Assembly (NCBI GenBank): GCA_964477445.1
Contig: CAYZED010000012.1
Span: 7,538 to 71,537 of the forward strand
DNA: 64,000 nucleotides
Direction of reading: 5' to 3'
Source of the DNA: CAYZED01 sp964477445
Lineage (GTDB): Bacteria; Bacillota; Clostridia; Lutisporales; Lutisporaceae
The translations under genes and the position numbers were made by a program. The notes beneath the pieces were generated by a model. It was not told the origin of the DNA. It saw only the letters and a list, made by a program, of their open reading frames with translations, and did no database searches. Of the stretch, positions 24,333 to 34,571 are shown piece by piece. The number at the start of each line of letters is the position of its first letter. Position 1 is the stretch's first letter.

Positions 24333-25586
24333 ATGTACGATCATAATAAACTATCTAATGGTATACGAGTAATCGGCGAGAGGATTACGTTTGTTAACTC
24401 AGTTTCTGTAGGCGTTTGGGTGCGAACTGGTTCGAGAAACGAAAACGAAACCACAAATGGGTCTGCTCATTTTATTGAACACATGCTTTTTAAGGGTACA
24501 AAAAAGCGAACAGCGAAACAAATTGCGTCCACGGTTGACAATGTTGGTGGGCAGATGAACGCTTTCACGGGAAAAGAAAATACTTGTTATTATATTAAAG
24601 TACTTGATTCTCATGCGGATCTAGCAATTGATTTACTTGGTGATATGCTAAATGAATCAATTTTTGATGAAAACGAATTGCTGAAAGAAAAAAGTGTTAT
24701 CATCGAAGAAATTAATATGTATGAAGACAGTCCTGAAGACTTAATTCATGAAATAATGAATAATGTCATTTACGAAAATCATCCACTCGGCATGTCTATT
24801 TTAGGAACCACTGAGTCGTTGAACAAAATGACTCGTGACGACTTACTTAAATATATGAGTGAACACTATATTCCAGAAAATATCGTTATATCTTTATCAG
24901 GCAACTATGATTTTGATAAAATTTTAGTATTGCTAGAACAAGCCTTTGGAAAAATTAAAAATGATAATTCCATCAGAGCAAACGTAAGTTCTCCGATTTT
25001 TATCGAAAAAAACTTCGAAAAAACCAAGCCAATTGAGCAAGTGCACTATTGCAAGAGTTTCGAAGCATATCCATTTACTCATGAAAGATATTTTGCATTA
25101 ATGGTATTAAATAATCTTTTCGGATCTTCGATGAGTAGTCGACTTTTCCAAAAAATTAGAGAAGAACTGGGACTTGCTTATTCAGTATTTTCTTACACGT
25201 CTAATTTTCAGGATTCTGGGGCGCTCACGATTTATGCTGGTATGAACCCTACACAATATGATTTGGCTGTAAAGACTATTGATGAAGAAATTGAAAAACT
25301 ATTGGATGGTGGGATTACAACTGAAGAATTATATAATTCTAAAGAACAATTAAAAGGAAATTATATATTAGGACTTGAAAGTACTTCGGGAAGAATGGTT
25401 ACTCTGGGTAAAAACCTATTGATGCAGAACAAAGTATTTACCCCAAAAGAGATTTTGGAAAAGTTTGAAGCTGTTAATATGGATGAGATTAATCAAGTAA
25501 TTATTGATGTCTTTAAAAATAGCAAAAAAGCTTCAGCCTCTTTAGGGAATTTTGATGAAATAAGAAATAAGAAAATTGAGAAGTAG
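24333..25586 (+). CDS. M16-family zinc peptidase (YmxG-like)
   Basis: A 417-residue M16 (insulinase/processing peptidase) protein. The inverted zinc motif HFIEH lies at 46-50 within AHFIEHMLFKGTKKR, with the distal glutamate in EKSVIIEEINMYED, so it should be catalytic. The C-terminal half-domain carries the R-Y-type motif region KIREELGLAYSVFSY. No signal peptide. Position after pnp and before dut matches the B. subtilis ymxG locus. Cellular substrate unknown. Confidence 0.93.
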   Translation: MYDHNKLSNGIRVIGERITFVNSVSVGVWVRTGSRNENETTNGSAHFIEHMLFKGTKKRTAKQIASTVDNVGGQMNAFTGKENTCYYIKVLDSHADLAIDLLGDMLNESIFDENELLKEKSVIIEEINMYEDSPEDLIHEIMNNVIYENHPLGMSILGTTESLNKMTRDDLLKYMSEHYIPENIVISLSGNYDFDKILVLLEQAFGKIKNDNSIRANVSSPIFIEKNFEKTKPIEQVHYCKSFEAYPFTHERYFALMVLNNLFGSSMSSRLFQKIREELGLAYSVFSYTSNFQDSGALTIYAGMNPTQYDLAVKTIDEEIEKLLDGGITTEELYNSKEQLKGNYILGLESTSGRMVTLGKNLLMQNKVFTPKEILEKFEAVNMDEINQVIIDVFKNSKKASASLGNFDEIRNKKIEK

Positions 25587-25676
25587 GAAATTAGAAATTT
25601 AAAAATAAGTAAATTTGAAAAAGTAAATTTGAAGAAGTAAATTTGAAAAAGTAAATTTGAAAAAGTAAATTTGAAA
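25573..25676 (+). repeat. 14-bp tandem array derived from the 3' end of the M16 gene
   Basis: Five consecutive 14-bp units AAGTAAATTTGAAA (25607-25676; one has a single change). The gene's own last codons and stop, AAAATTGAGAAGTAG (25572-25586), are a near match to a rotated unit, so the array looks seeded by the gene's end. Confidence 0.93.
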
Positions 25677-25723
25677 AAGAAAATTAGATAAAAGAAAATT
25701 AGAAAAAAACTTAAGAGGTATGA

Positions 25724-26173
25724 ATGAAAAATATTGTTTTGAAGGCAAAAAAGTTAAATACAAATTCAATATTACCCAAATATGCTACTGAAGGTTCTGC
25801 AGGAATGGATTTGTGCGCTTTTTTAGAAGAGCCTTTGGTTTTAATGCCAGGTAAAATATATAAAATACCTACAGGCATTGCGATTGCTCAGGATAACCCG
25901 CATATAGCTGCTTTTGTGTATCCTAGAAGCGGACTTTCCTCGAAGTTTGGAATATCCTTAATTAACTCTGTGGGAGTAGTGGATTCTGACTATAGAGGAG
26001 AAATAATTTGTCCTGTGGTAAATCATAGTGAAGATGAATACGTAATTAATCCAGGAGACCGAATTGCACAATTAGTTTTCCAACCAGTTTATAAAGTGGC
26101 TCTTGAGGAAGTTGATGAACTAGATGAAACAACAAGAGGTAAAAATGGATTTGGTTCGAGTGGGGTGAAATAA
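25724..26173 (+). CDS. dut: dUTP diphosphatase
   Basis: A 149-residue trimeric dUTPase that hydrolyses dUTP to dUMP. Motifs in order: AGMDLCAF (1), PRSGLSSKFGI (2), NSVGVVDSDYRGEI (3), PGDRIAQLVF (4) and the glycine-rich arm RGKNGFGSSG (5). All are present. It ends three bases before the RelA/SpoT-domain gene, so the two are probably cotranscribed. Confidence 0.97.
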   Translation: MKNIVLKAKKLNTNSILPKYATEGSAGMDLCAFLEEPLVLMPGKIYKIPTGIAIAQDNPHIAAFVYPRSGLSSKFGISLINSVGVVDSDYRGEIICPVVNHSEDEYVINPGDRIAQLVFQPVYKVALEEVDELDETTRGKNGFGSSGVK

Positions 26174-26176
26174 TAA

Positions 26177-27528
26177 ATGAATCTAATCGACGAGTTTTTG
26201 CTATATTACGCCAAGGAATATGACTTCTATCACGAAGTTGCTCATCAAGCTGCTATGATTTGTGAATCCGTTTTACAAAAAAATGGTATTAGAGCTGTTG
26301 TTACGTATAGAGCAAAACAACTCGAAAGTTTGCGCGAAAAGATTATAAGAAGAAATGAAATTAGACAATATAAATATTTTGATGATATTTTGAAAGACCT
26401 TGTCGACTTAGCGGGAGTTAGAATAGCTGTTTATTTTACAAGCAATAAAGATGAAATCGGAAGACTAATATGTAAAGAATTTCTCACTATTAAGCGGCGT
26501 TCTTTTCCAAATGCAGATCCTAATAGAGAAGACAAAAATCAGTTTTTAAAGAATTACTCAGGTTATGAAGCTGTTCATTATCGTGTAAAACTTGACGATA
26601 GTAGACTTGATGAACATAAAAAAAAGTATGCAAATACCCAAATTGAGATTCAGGTTGCATCATCGCTAATGCATGCATGGTCTGAAGTTGAACATGAATT
26701 AGTATATAAACCGCGAATTGGTGATTTAACAAAAGACGAAGTATCGGTATTAGATGAACTCAATGGATTAATACTTGATGGTGAAGTTCTGATGGAAAAA
26801 CTCCAGGATACATTTAAGAAACGTCTAAATTTCCTAGACCACCAGTTCAACAATCATTTTGAATTGGCAGCNNNNNNNNNNATGAAGACATTAGACGAAA
26901 CTTCTTAATGGGTAGGGTAGATGTACTGTGCCGTTTCTTAGGGCATTTAGGTATAGATAACCCAGGAAGCATCCAAAAATATCTCCAAAACTTAGAAGTA
27001 CATTTATCTCATAACAGTAATTTAACTATCGCTGATTGCTTTGCTGAAATGGTTTTAAGAGAACATTCTACCGGATGGTATGAATATGCTATAGCACGAT
27101 TCGAAGCTAGAATGCATAATTCTTACAAATGGGACGAAAAACCTGGTAGGTTAGCATTCTTTAGGAATGAATCAGTACGAAACTTTTTTAATTTATGGCA
27201 TAGCTTTGATTTAATAATTAGAAGAACTTGCCGTCAAAATGGCTTAAATAATGAGTGTACGGCTTCAGTCGGAAAGATTTTGCTCAAACTACTCCATAAT
27301 AACGGAATCACACTTGATGATGATATTTTTAGTAATCTAATCTCGGTATCATCATTTAGAAAAAAAATTCTTTTTACTCATTTTGAGCTACCGGAGCTTA
27401 AAACTGTTGAATTTAACTACAGATTACTAAAGAACTCGGTTTTGCAGGTGCGAAGAGTATTCCCGGCTGAGTACCAAAATGTTTTTGAAGAAGAGATCGA
27501 GAATTTTAAAATTTCCATTGACATATAA
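26177..27528 (+). CDS. long RelA/SpoT-synthetase-domain protein (gap inside)
   Basis: A (p)ppGpp synthetase-type protein of about 450 residues with no HD hydrolase domain. The synthetase (about 20-205) shows TYRAKQLESLREKI (ATP site), DLAGVRIAVYF, YSGYEAVHYRVKL and QIEIQVASSLMHAWSEVEHELVYK. The 10-N gap (26871-26880) breaks the frame, but downstream the ORF reads EDIRRNFLMGRVDVL directly from the gap, so both parts are one gene if the true gap is 2 modulo 3. A roughly 210-residue C-terminal helical region of unknown family follows, absent from RelQ/RelP (about 210-260 aa). Housekeeping or toxin-like use cannot be told. Confidence 0.82.
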
Positions 27529-27673
27529 TGTATATATGGTAAAATAAGACATGGCTTGTTTCATTATGAAGCAAGTCTTTTATTTTGTGTTAAAAAGTAT
27601 TTTTTTACCGAAAACACAAACTATTGGAATATATAAGTTAAAGATTATATTTAATATTATGGAGGCAAATACT

Positions 27674-28735
27674 ATGTCAATTAAAATTGTAAAAAGATTA
27701 TCCCTTTCCCAAACTTTTTTATTCATAATGATAGTTTTATTCATTATGACGATGCTTAGCTCACTGATAATCTTATCTTCTGACGCAACGGCGGCAGTTA
27801 TTACTAAGGTAAGTATTCCGATAGTGAAAATCAATAACAAAAATATGAATTTTAAGAAGAAAGCATTTATAGCAGAAAAGAATTCTCAATTTAAAATGGG
27901 AACACCAATGCTGCCTATAGAGAGTATCGCTAGATCTCTTATCTATAAGACAAGTTTAAATAAGAAAAAAATGATTCTGACTATAACTAGGCCAAAATCA
28001 ACTTTTAAAGCAGTTATTGATCTTAGAAAAGCGCTAATAATAATGGGAAATAATCCACCGATTCCAGGCGGAATAATACCGAAGTATAAAAATGGAGCGG
28101 TTTACGTAACGCCAGCTTATATCGAAAAAATTCTTGGAGTTACATGTGATTGGTGGCGTGACAGCAAAGTCGCGTCGATTTACACAAAAAGTAAGAAAGC
28201 TACTCTTTATCAAAGAATAATGTCCAGCGGCGAGTGGAAAGTTATATATATTAGTCGTGACAAACAAGAAACCGATGTCGCCTCGAAAGATGAAAACATT
28301 GAGATTAAGATACATTTTGCGAAGTCGTTTAATTGTGGGAATCCATATAGAGCAAATTGTTCTGAGGCAAGCTTCTCAACGAACTATTACGATTTAAAAA
28401 ACAGAAGAAAAGCACAAGAATTGATAAAACTCGCATATCCTACTGAATACATTAAGGTCTACCACTTATATATGCTAACGTTGCGGGAAGAAATTTATCA
28501 GTCATTTTCCTCAGATAATGAGCCTGGGGTGATGAATTTGGTTTTTGATAATAGGAATATTTCAATTCTTAAAGTTGTATTTGGTATAAGTCCGTGTACT
28601 GGATTTTCGATTGGGTTCAAAAATCAGAAATACATCGATACACCTTCACCAATAATTGATGTTCCTCAAGCAAAATCTGGTGGTTGGGAAGATGAGATTA
28701 AATTTTTTAAATTAAAGGATGAAACATGGTATTAA
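27674..28735 (+). CDS. secreted protein with copper-amine-oxidase-N-like domain
   Basis: A 353-residue exported protein: signal peptide or anchor (about 1-41, hydrophobic FLFIMIVLFIMTMLSSLIIL then ATAA). Residues about 45-180 resemble the copper amine oxidase N-terminal-type domain found in clostridial surface proteins (PMLPIESIARSLIYKTSLNKKKMILTITRP... VYVTPAYIEKILG). The C-terminal 160 residues are not recognised. ATG 27674 behind GGAGG (27661-27665). It overlaps the next secreted-protein gene by 10 bp, implying joint expression. Confidence 0.7.
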   Translation: MSIKIVKRLSLSQTFLFIMIVLFIMTMLSSLIILSSDATAAVITKVSIPIVKINNKNMNFKKKAFIAEKNSQFKMGTPMLPIESIARSLIYKTSLNKKKMILTITRPKSTFKAVIDLRKALIIMGNNPPIPGGIIPKYKNGAVYVTPAYIEKILGVTCDWWRDSKVASIYTKSKKATLYQRIMSSGEWKVIYISRDKQETDVASKDENIEIKIHFAKSFNCGNPYRANCSEASFSTNYYDLKNRRKAQELIKLAYPTEYIKVYHLYMLTLREEIYQSFSSDNEPGVMNLVFDNRNISILKVVFGISPCTGFSIGFKNQKYIDTPSPIIDVPQAKSGGWEDEIKFFKLKDETWY

Positions 28736-31551
28736 AAAGAATTCAAATTAAATCAATTTTATTTTTACTATTTTCTATGATTTTTCTTATTGTTTTAAAT
28801 TTTAATTCAAGAGTATTTGCTGATGTTACAGGAAACCAAATAGTCATAAAGGTTACGCCATATGTTAATGGAGTGGCAGATACATCTAGCATTTCATATG
28901 GTTCTACAAGTTTCGAGGTTAGTAATGACAACTCATCTAGCGTTGATTACTATTTAGTTCAAGCTTATATGCAAGGAGTTGGAACAGATAAAATATCAAG
29001 TTTAAAAGTGACATATCCGAACGGAATTATCGATACGTTTTTCACGAGTCCAGATGGAAAAGTCAGTTATTATTCTTCAGAATTAAGCCAGACTAGTGGT
29101 CTCGGAAATTTTAAATTCGAAGTCAATACAGAAAATTTCAATCTTTATTCCTCTATCACAGTTTCAACATTTTACGTATATTATAATCCTGAAGCCACTA
29201 CCAGATGGCTAACAGTGGGGCTTGTGGTACACAAAATTGACAGTCTAGAAGTTAACCTAGGACGGGATGACTTTGGCGGTGTTGGAGGTTACCAGATTGA
29301 TTCAGGTAATTTTTTAAATGAAAAAGGCAAGGCCGATTTAGCGGCTGATATAGCAGAGCTTTCGCCACAGTTAGGCAGTAAAGATAGCTATATGATAACT
29401 TATTCACTAATAGTCAAATTATATGTGGTTAATTCCTCAAATATTGAATACTATGATTTATGGGGTTATCAGAAAGCAGATAAAACAAATCCAATAAATA
29501 GATTTGCTTTGTGGTCGAGCGGCTCAAAAGATTCATTCTATTCAATGTCGAAGTTAAATCGTTCCTTTTCACCATCACTCACTGGAACTGTGACGTTTAG
29601 ATATTTGAATAATTCTGGACAGCTTATTTCTACAACAAATCCCAAAACAGCTACGTATACATTTAATCCAGCAAAGTCATCACCTATAAGCATTCCTAAG
29701 TCTGATATTATAGGGTATACATTCTCATCGGCTAATGTGACAGATTATAGAGGTGCATATTCAAGTTCAACATCGCCATTTACTATTTACTTTAATAAAG
29801 ATAATAAAAATGCGAGTATTGATTTCGTATATTATTTTGGAACCCCTACGCCTACAGCTACCCCCACGCCTACAGCAACCCCCACGCCAACGGTAACCCC
29901 CACGCCTACAGCTACCTCCACGCCAACGTTAACCCCTACACCCACAGGAAGCATACCGCCAAGCGGAAGCCCGACAGCGACAGGAAGTATACCGCCGAGC
30001 GGAAGCCCGACGCCCACAGGAAGTATACCGCCAAGCGGAAGCCCGACACCTACTCCAACGCCAACTCCAACTCCAACAGTAACGCCAACTCCAACACCAC
30101 CGCCAGTGGAGAACTCTACGTTTTTAGTTTATGTTAGAAAGTTTCCAGGAAATTTTGAGCCAATTGCTGGAGCTAGTGTAGATCCACAAATTGCTGGAAT
30201 ATCACCTGCAACCACTAATAGCAGTGGGTTTTGTAGCTTTACTGTTCCGGGAGATTCAAATACTATTATCCAAGCTATAACATTGGGAGGACCACGCCAG
30301 GTAATACTACTGTGGTTGTTTATGTAGATTTAGCTGCTTTGCCTCCATCAGCCGCAAAGGTATTAGTTCATGTAGGTCAATATAACCCCGATAATATATA
30401 CGGAACCAATGTTGAGAATGCAATTGTTCATGCTGGTAATTATGGCGATTATACTACTGATGTAAATGGATGGGCGCAGCAATTAAATTTTTATAATTCT
30501 GACAATGTAAATTTTTGGGCTGAGAAAAATGGTCATAGATCTTTTAACAACTTGACTTCTATCCCCCAAAACTATGATGGTTATATGTATGTTTGGCTAT
30601 TACTAGATGATCCAAATGCAACTATAGTGGTTTCAATATATTATATGAATGGTTCCTTAATGCAAGGNNNNNNNNNNGCCACTGGGTTTAAATGAAATCG
30701 AAGCTTCTTGGCCACCATATGAAATTTTGTATCCTAATAAAATACTAAGGGTTAACTTAGTTCGCGGGGAAGATTCTTTTATGGGTTACTATTATTACAC
30801 TATAATTATGGAGCCAAAACCACCTATTACTAAAAAACTATCGAATTTCAGAGTAACTATGATTCATGATTTCCATTTGGAGAGCTATTATAAAAATAAT
30901 GGTGGAGGGACTAATTTGTATGAAGAAAAGCCTCTGAATGTTAATTCAATGGGAATTGATAAAAACACATTCTTAGGTATTCCAAGTGTTGGTTCGAGTT
31001 TCAAAAGTTTGACAAAAGGTTATAAATTTGATTTCAAAATTGATAGTGAAGGTTTTAACGACTCAGATTCTTCAATTCGGATTGGCGTAAAATACTACAC
31101 TGTATTAAATGGTATTCCTGAGCAAAAAAGTCCGGAGCGGCAGGTTTTTTGGCGAGATAGTAATGGAAAAATCATAAAAATTGGTGAGGAGGGCCATAGC
31201 AAATACAAAGAAATAATTTTAACGCCAACAAATCGAGAAATTACTTCTGAGAGTGATGGCATATGGACGGGGAGTTTTTTAATTCCTGGAACTGCGTTTG
31301 CGACACCAATGGGAACAAGCTTAAATGAAGCCTCTAATCTATTCAAGACATATACTTATTTAAAAGAGGATATAATTGTTGGTTTTAGTATTAAAGGTTA
31401 TGTTGGAGAAGATCAGATTTTTGATTATAATGAATCAAATTGGCCGTTAGAAAGAACAAATTCTATAGCGCCCTATGGGATAGGAGATGTTATTAGATAT
31501 AACTGGAATTCAAATTGCTTATGGGATATTAAAAAACGCATTATCTTCTGA
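28726..31551 (+). CDS. large secreted Pro/Thr-linker protein, broken by frameshift and gap
   Basis: One gene of about 940 codons appearing as three ORFs. It has a signal peptide (about 1-33), a roughly 330-residue beta-rich domain, a (PT)n linker with three 36-bp repeats encoding GSIPPSGSPTPT-type units (about 375-465), a carboxypeptidase-regulatory-like region (STFLVYVRKFPGNFEPIAGASV) and a large C-terminal region. A one-base loss near 30285-30300 shifts the frame: upstream ends ITLGG, downstream continues TTPGNTTVVVYVDLAALPP. The gap at 30668-30677 shifts it again (resuming PLGLNEIEASWPPYE). No sortase motif or S-layer repeats are seen. It could be a true pseudogene. Confidence 0.65.
29843..30108 (+). 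repeat. Pro/Thr-linker coding repeats
   Basis: ACGCC/ACTCC-type (PT)n repeats flank three 36-bp units containing GGAAG(C/T)ATACCGCC and AGCGGAAGCCCGAC. Markedly richer in G+C than the surroundings. Confidence 0.9.
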
Positions 31552-31626
31552 ATTTGTTGCGTCGAGCCTTAATCATCGCTATAATATATATGTTATAAGT
31601 AAAAAAACAAGTTTGTATATTAGTAA

Positions 31627-31732
31627 ATTAATACTCACTTATAATACTCACTTATAATACTCACTTATAATACTAAGTTATAATACTCAGTATAATACTC
31701 AGTATAATACTCAGTATAATACTCAGTATAAT
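31627..31732 (+). repeat. tandem array of eight TATAAT hexamers upstream of ftsK
   Basis: Units of 13 bp (TATAATACTCACT) and then 12 bp (TATAATACTCAG). TATAAT starts at 31640, 31653, 31666, 31679, 31691, 31703, 31715 and 31727. Every unit is a perfect sigma-A -10 hexamer; no TTGACA lies within the array. Confidence 0.97.
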
Positions 31733-31766
31733 ACTTAAAAAATGCGATGATAAAGGTGGTGCTGAA

Positions 31767-34505
31767 TTGGCACGTAAATATTCAACCGAAAAAAAAATGA
31801 CTAGTCCTAAGCAACCATCAATGAAACCAACTAAGCAACCTTTGAAAAAAGAGAGCTATAACACCTCGAAAAAAATTAAGAATTTAAAAACACCTAAATC
31901 AAATAATGGAAATAAAATCAAATACGAGATAATTGGAGTACTGTTAATCTTAATTTCAGTACTTCTTGGCTTGAGTTTATTTGTAATAAACAAAGGAATT
32001 ATTGGAGAATATTTTTCAAAAACTCAACTAGGAATCTTCGGAATGTCGGCATATTTCTTTCCACTACTTTTAATCTTTCCAGGACTAGCACTTATTCTTG
32101 GGAAGGATAAAATCGGAATTAACGTTAGATATTTTGGCTATGTGTTACTGTTTATTTCATTTTCGGCAGCGTTGTACCTAGGAAGTAAGAGTGCTTTTCC
32201 CTTTAATGAAGCGGATTTTAATGTAGGAATTAATAAATTCTTAGAAAATGCATGGTTTCTGGGCACAGATAGTATTGGAGGCGGAGTGATTGGCTCGTTT
32301 CTCGGAGGCTCATTGTTTTACTGTTTTGGTATTGCTGGAAGTATAGTACTTGTGCTTTTCCTTGTATTAATTTCGATTTTGATGATTTTTAAAGTTTCTT
32401 TTTCTTCACTCTTAATTAAAGTGAAACAAGTTTTTGACAAAATCATTTTTAGTTTTGAAGAAGCTTCAATAAATATGAAAAACAGAAGAATTCAAGAAAA
32501 GGAAATTGCAGAAAAAACTAAAGAAAATAATAAAGATAGTAATAAAGATAAAAATAAAGATAATAATAAAGAAAACCAGGAAAGTATAAAAAACTTAAAT
32601 AACAATACCGGAATTGGGCGTTTTGATCTTAGCGAAGAAGAACATCAAGCAGAAATTCTTTTAAGTAATTTAGAACGTGTTAAACCAAATGATAAAGTTG
32701 ATATTTCATTTAGAAAGAATAATATAGTAACATTTGTTAAGGATTTTGGTGATAACTTATTCAATAATGAACCACCACTTGAATTTGATAGAAATGAAAA
32801 AATCGAAAATCTCTTGGGTAAGACAGTTGGCGAATATAAAAGTGGCGCTAATAATCAATTAAATAACAATAATATGATTAATCATAGAAATACTTTTGAT
32901 CATAAAAACACTATTGATAACGAAAATGCTATGGATTATGAGAATGCATTTTCTGCTAAGAGTTTTTATACACCATCTTTTATTGACGAGAAATCAAAGG
33001 GGAGCAATGTTCAAATAGATAAAACAGTTATTCCTTTAAATTTACCTCACGGGATTGACGCAGTAGATTTAGATTGTAAATATAAACTTCCGAGTTTTGA
33101 TTTGTTGAATAAAGCAGGAAAGACTAATAGCTCCTTATCAGATATGGAAGTCAAAACTAATGCGAAAATTTTGCAAGAAACTCTTGATAATTTTGGAGTA
33201 TCCGCGACTATACTGGATGCATCTGTCGGCCCATCAATTACAAGATATGAGCTACAGTTGGCTCCAGGAGTTAAAGTTAGTAAGATTTCAAGTTTATCAG
33301 AGGACATTTCCTTAAGTCTTGCTTCTCCAGGAATAAGAATAGCACCTATACCTGGGAAAGCAGCTATAGGTATAGAAGTACCAAATAAAATTGTTAGTAA
33401 TGTTTATTTAAGAGATGTATTGGAATCCCATGAATTTCAACATAGCAAATCAAAACTGACTATAGCACTTGGTAAAGATGTTGCAGGCGCGAATATTATT
33501 GGTGACCTCTCAAAAATGCCTCATTTACTTATTGCTGGGTCCACGGGTTCAGGAAAGAGTGTATGTGTTAACACATTAATCGCAAGTATATTGTATAAAG
33601 CCACTCCCGATGAAGTAAAGCTAATTATGATTGACCCGAAAGTTGTAGAACTTAGTATTTATAAAGAAATTCCCCATCTTCTAGTACCTGTTGTTACTGA
33701 TCCGAAAAAGGCTGCAGGTGCACTTAATTGGGCAGTTCAGGAGATGACCGAAAGATATAAACTTTTTGCTGGAGCAAGTGTGAGAGACATTACTGGTTTT
33801 AATGCTTCAGAAAAAGTAGAGCATATTAAACTACCTCATATTGTAGTGTTGATTGACGAGTTAGCAGATCTTATGATGGTTGCACCAGGCGATGTTGAAG
33901 ATTCAATTTGTAGACTTGCTCAGATGGCCAGAGCGGCTGGTATACATCTTGTTATTGCTACACAAAGACCTTCGGTAGACGTAATTACAGGATTAATCAA
34001 GGCAAATGTTCCGTCTAGAATTTCTTTTGCAGTTTCGTCTTCGATAGATTCAAGGACAATCTTAGATGAAGGGGGTGCCGAAAAACTTCTTGGAAAAGGG
34101 GATATGCTTTTTTATCCAGTCGGATTCCCAAAACCAATGCGTGTTCAAGGTGCTTTTGTATCTGAAAAGGAAATTGAGAAATTAGTTGATTTTGTTAAAA
34201 ATCAAGTTAAACCAGAATATAATGAGGACATAATAAAAGAACTTGAAGAGACTGTCGACTCGCCAGATATTATTGAAGATACCGATGTACTTCTGACGGA
34301 AGCTATGGGAATTGTTGTAGATACAGGTCAAGCTTCCATTACCCTACTACAAAGGCGTCTGAAAATTGGATATAATCGTGCAGCTAGACTTATTGACCAG
34401 ATGGAAGAGCGTCGAATAATTGGAGGCTACGAGGGAAGTAAACCAAGAAAAGTTTTGGTTTCGAGAGACCAAATAGATGAATGGGCTATGGAAAACGAAA
34501 AATAG
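31767..34505 (+). CDS. ftsK: DNA translocase FtsK/SpoIIIE
   Basis: A 912-residue septal DNA pump. The TTG start at 31767 follows AAGGTGGT (31753-31760). A Lys-rich cytoplasmic N-terminus (1-52) is followed by about four TM segments (53-210), then a long low-complexity linker with NKDxNKDNNKEN and HRNTFDHKNTIDNEN repeats (240-400). The motor has LIAGSTGSGKSVCVNTL (Walker A), IVVLIDELADLMM (Walker B) and a gamma winged helix (LLQRRLKIGYNRAARLIDQME) for chromosome-orientation sequences. Chromosome segregation at division or sporulation. Confidence 0.97.
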   Translation: MARKYSTEKKMTSPKQPSMKPTKQPLKKESYNTSKKIKNLKTPKSNNGNKIKYEIIGVLLILISVLLGLSLFVINKGIIGEYFSKTQLGIFGMSAYFFPLLLIFPGLALILGKDKIGINVRYFGYVLLFISFSAALYLGSKSAFPFNEADFNVGINKFLENAWFLGTDSIGGGVIGSFLGGSLFYCFGIAGSIVLVLFLVLISILMIFKVSFSSLLIKVKQVFDKIIFSFEEASINMKNRRIQEKEIAEKTKENNKDSNKDKNKDNNKENQESIKNLNNNTGIGRFDLSEEEHQAEILLSNLERVKPNDKVDISFRKNNIVTFVKDFGDNLFNNEPPLEFDRNEKIENLLGKTVGEYKSGANNQLNNNNMINHRNTFDHKNTIDNENAMDYENAFSAKSFYTPSFIDEKSKGSNVQIDKTVIPLNLPHGIDAVDLDCKYKLPSFDLLNKAGKTNSSLSDMEVKTNAKILQETLDNFGVSATILDASVGPSITRYELQLAPGVKVSKISSLSEDISLSLASPGIRIAPIPGKAAIGIEVPNKIVSNVYLRDVLESHEFQHSKSKLTIALGKDVAGANIIGDLSKMPHLLIAGSTGSGKSVCVNTLIASILYKATPDEVKLIMIDPKVVELSIYKEIPHLLVPVVTDPKKAAGALNWAVQEMTERYKLFAGASVRDITGFNASEKVEHIKLPHIVVLIDELADLMMVAPGDVEDSICRLAQMARAAGIHLVIATQRPSVDVITGLIKANVPSRISFAVSSSIDSRTILDEGGAEKLLGKGDMLFYPVGFPKPMRVQGAFVSEKEIEKLVDFVKNQVKPEYNEDIIKELEETVDSPDIIEDTDVLLTEAMGIVVDTGQASITLLQRRLKIGYNRAARLIDQMEERRIIGGYEGSKPRKVLVSRDQIDEWAMENEK

Positions 34506-34571
34506 TATTTTGTTTAAATTTACCATTGCATTCTCGATTGCAAGAGGTTGAGTTTAAGAAAGGCGAAAAAA

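Noticed and set aside
29832..30017. Gly/Val-repeat ORF on the minus strand
   Set aside because: It is the antisense shadow of the Pro/Thr repeat linker and has no ribosome binding site.
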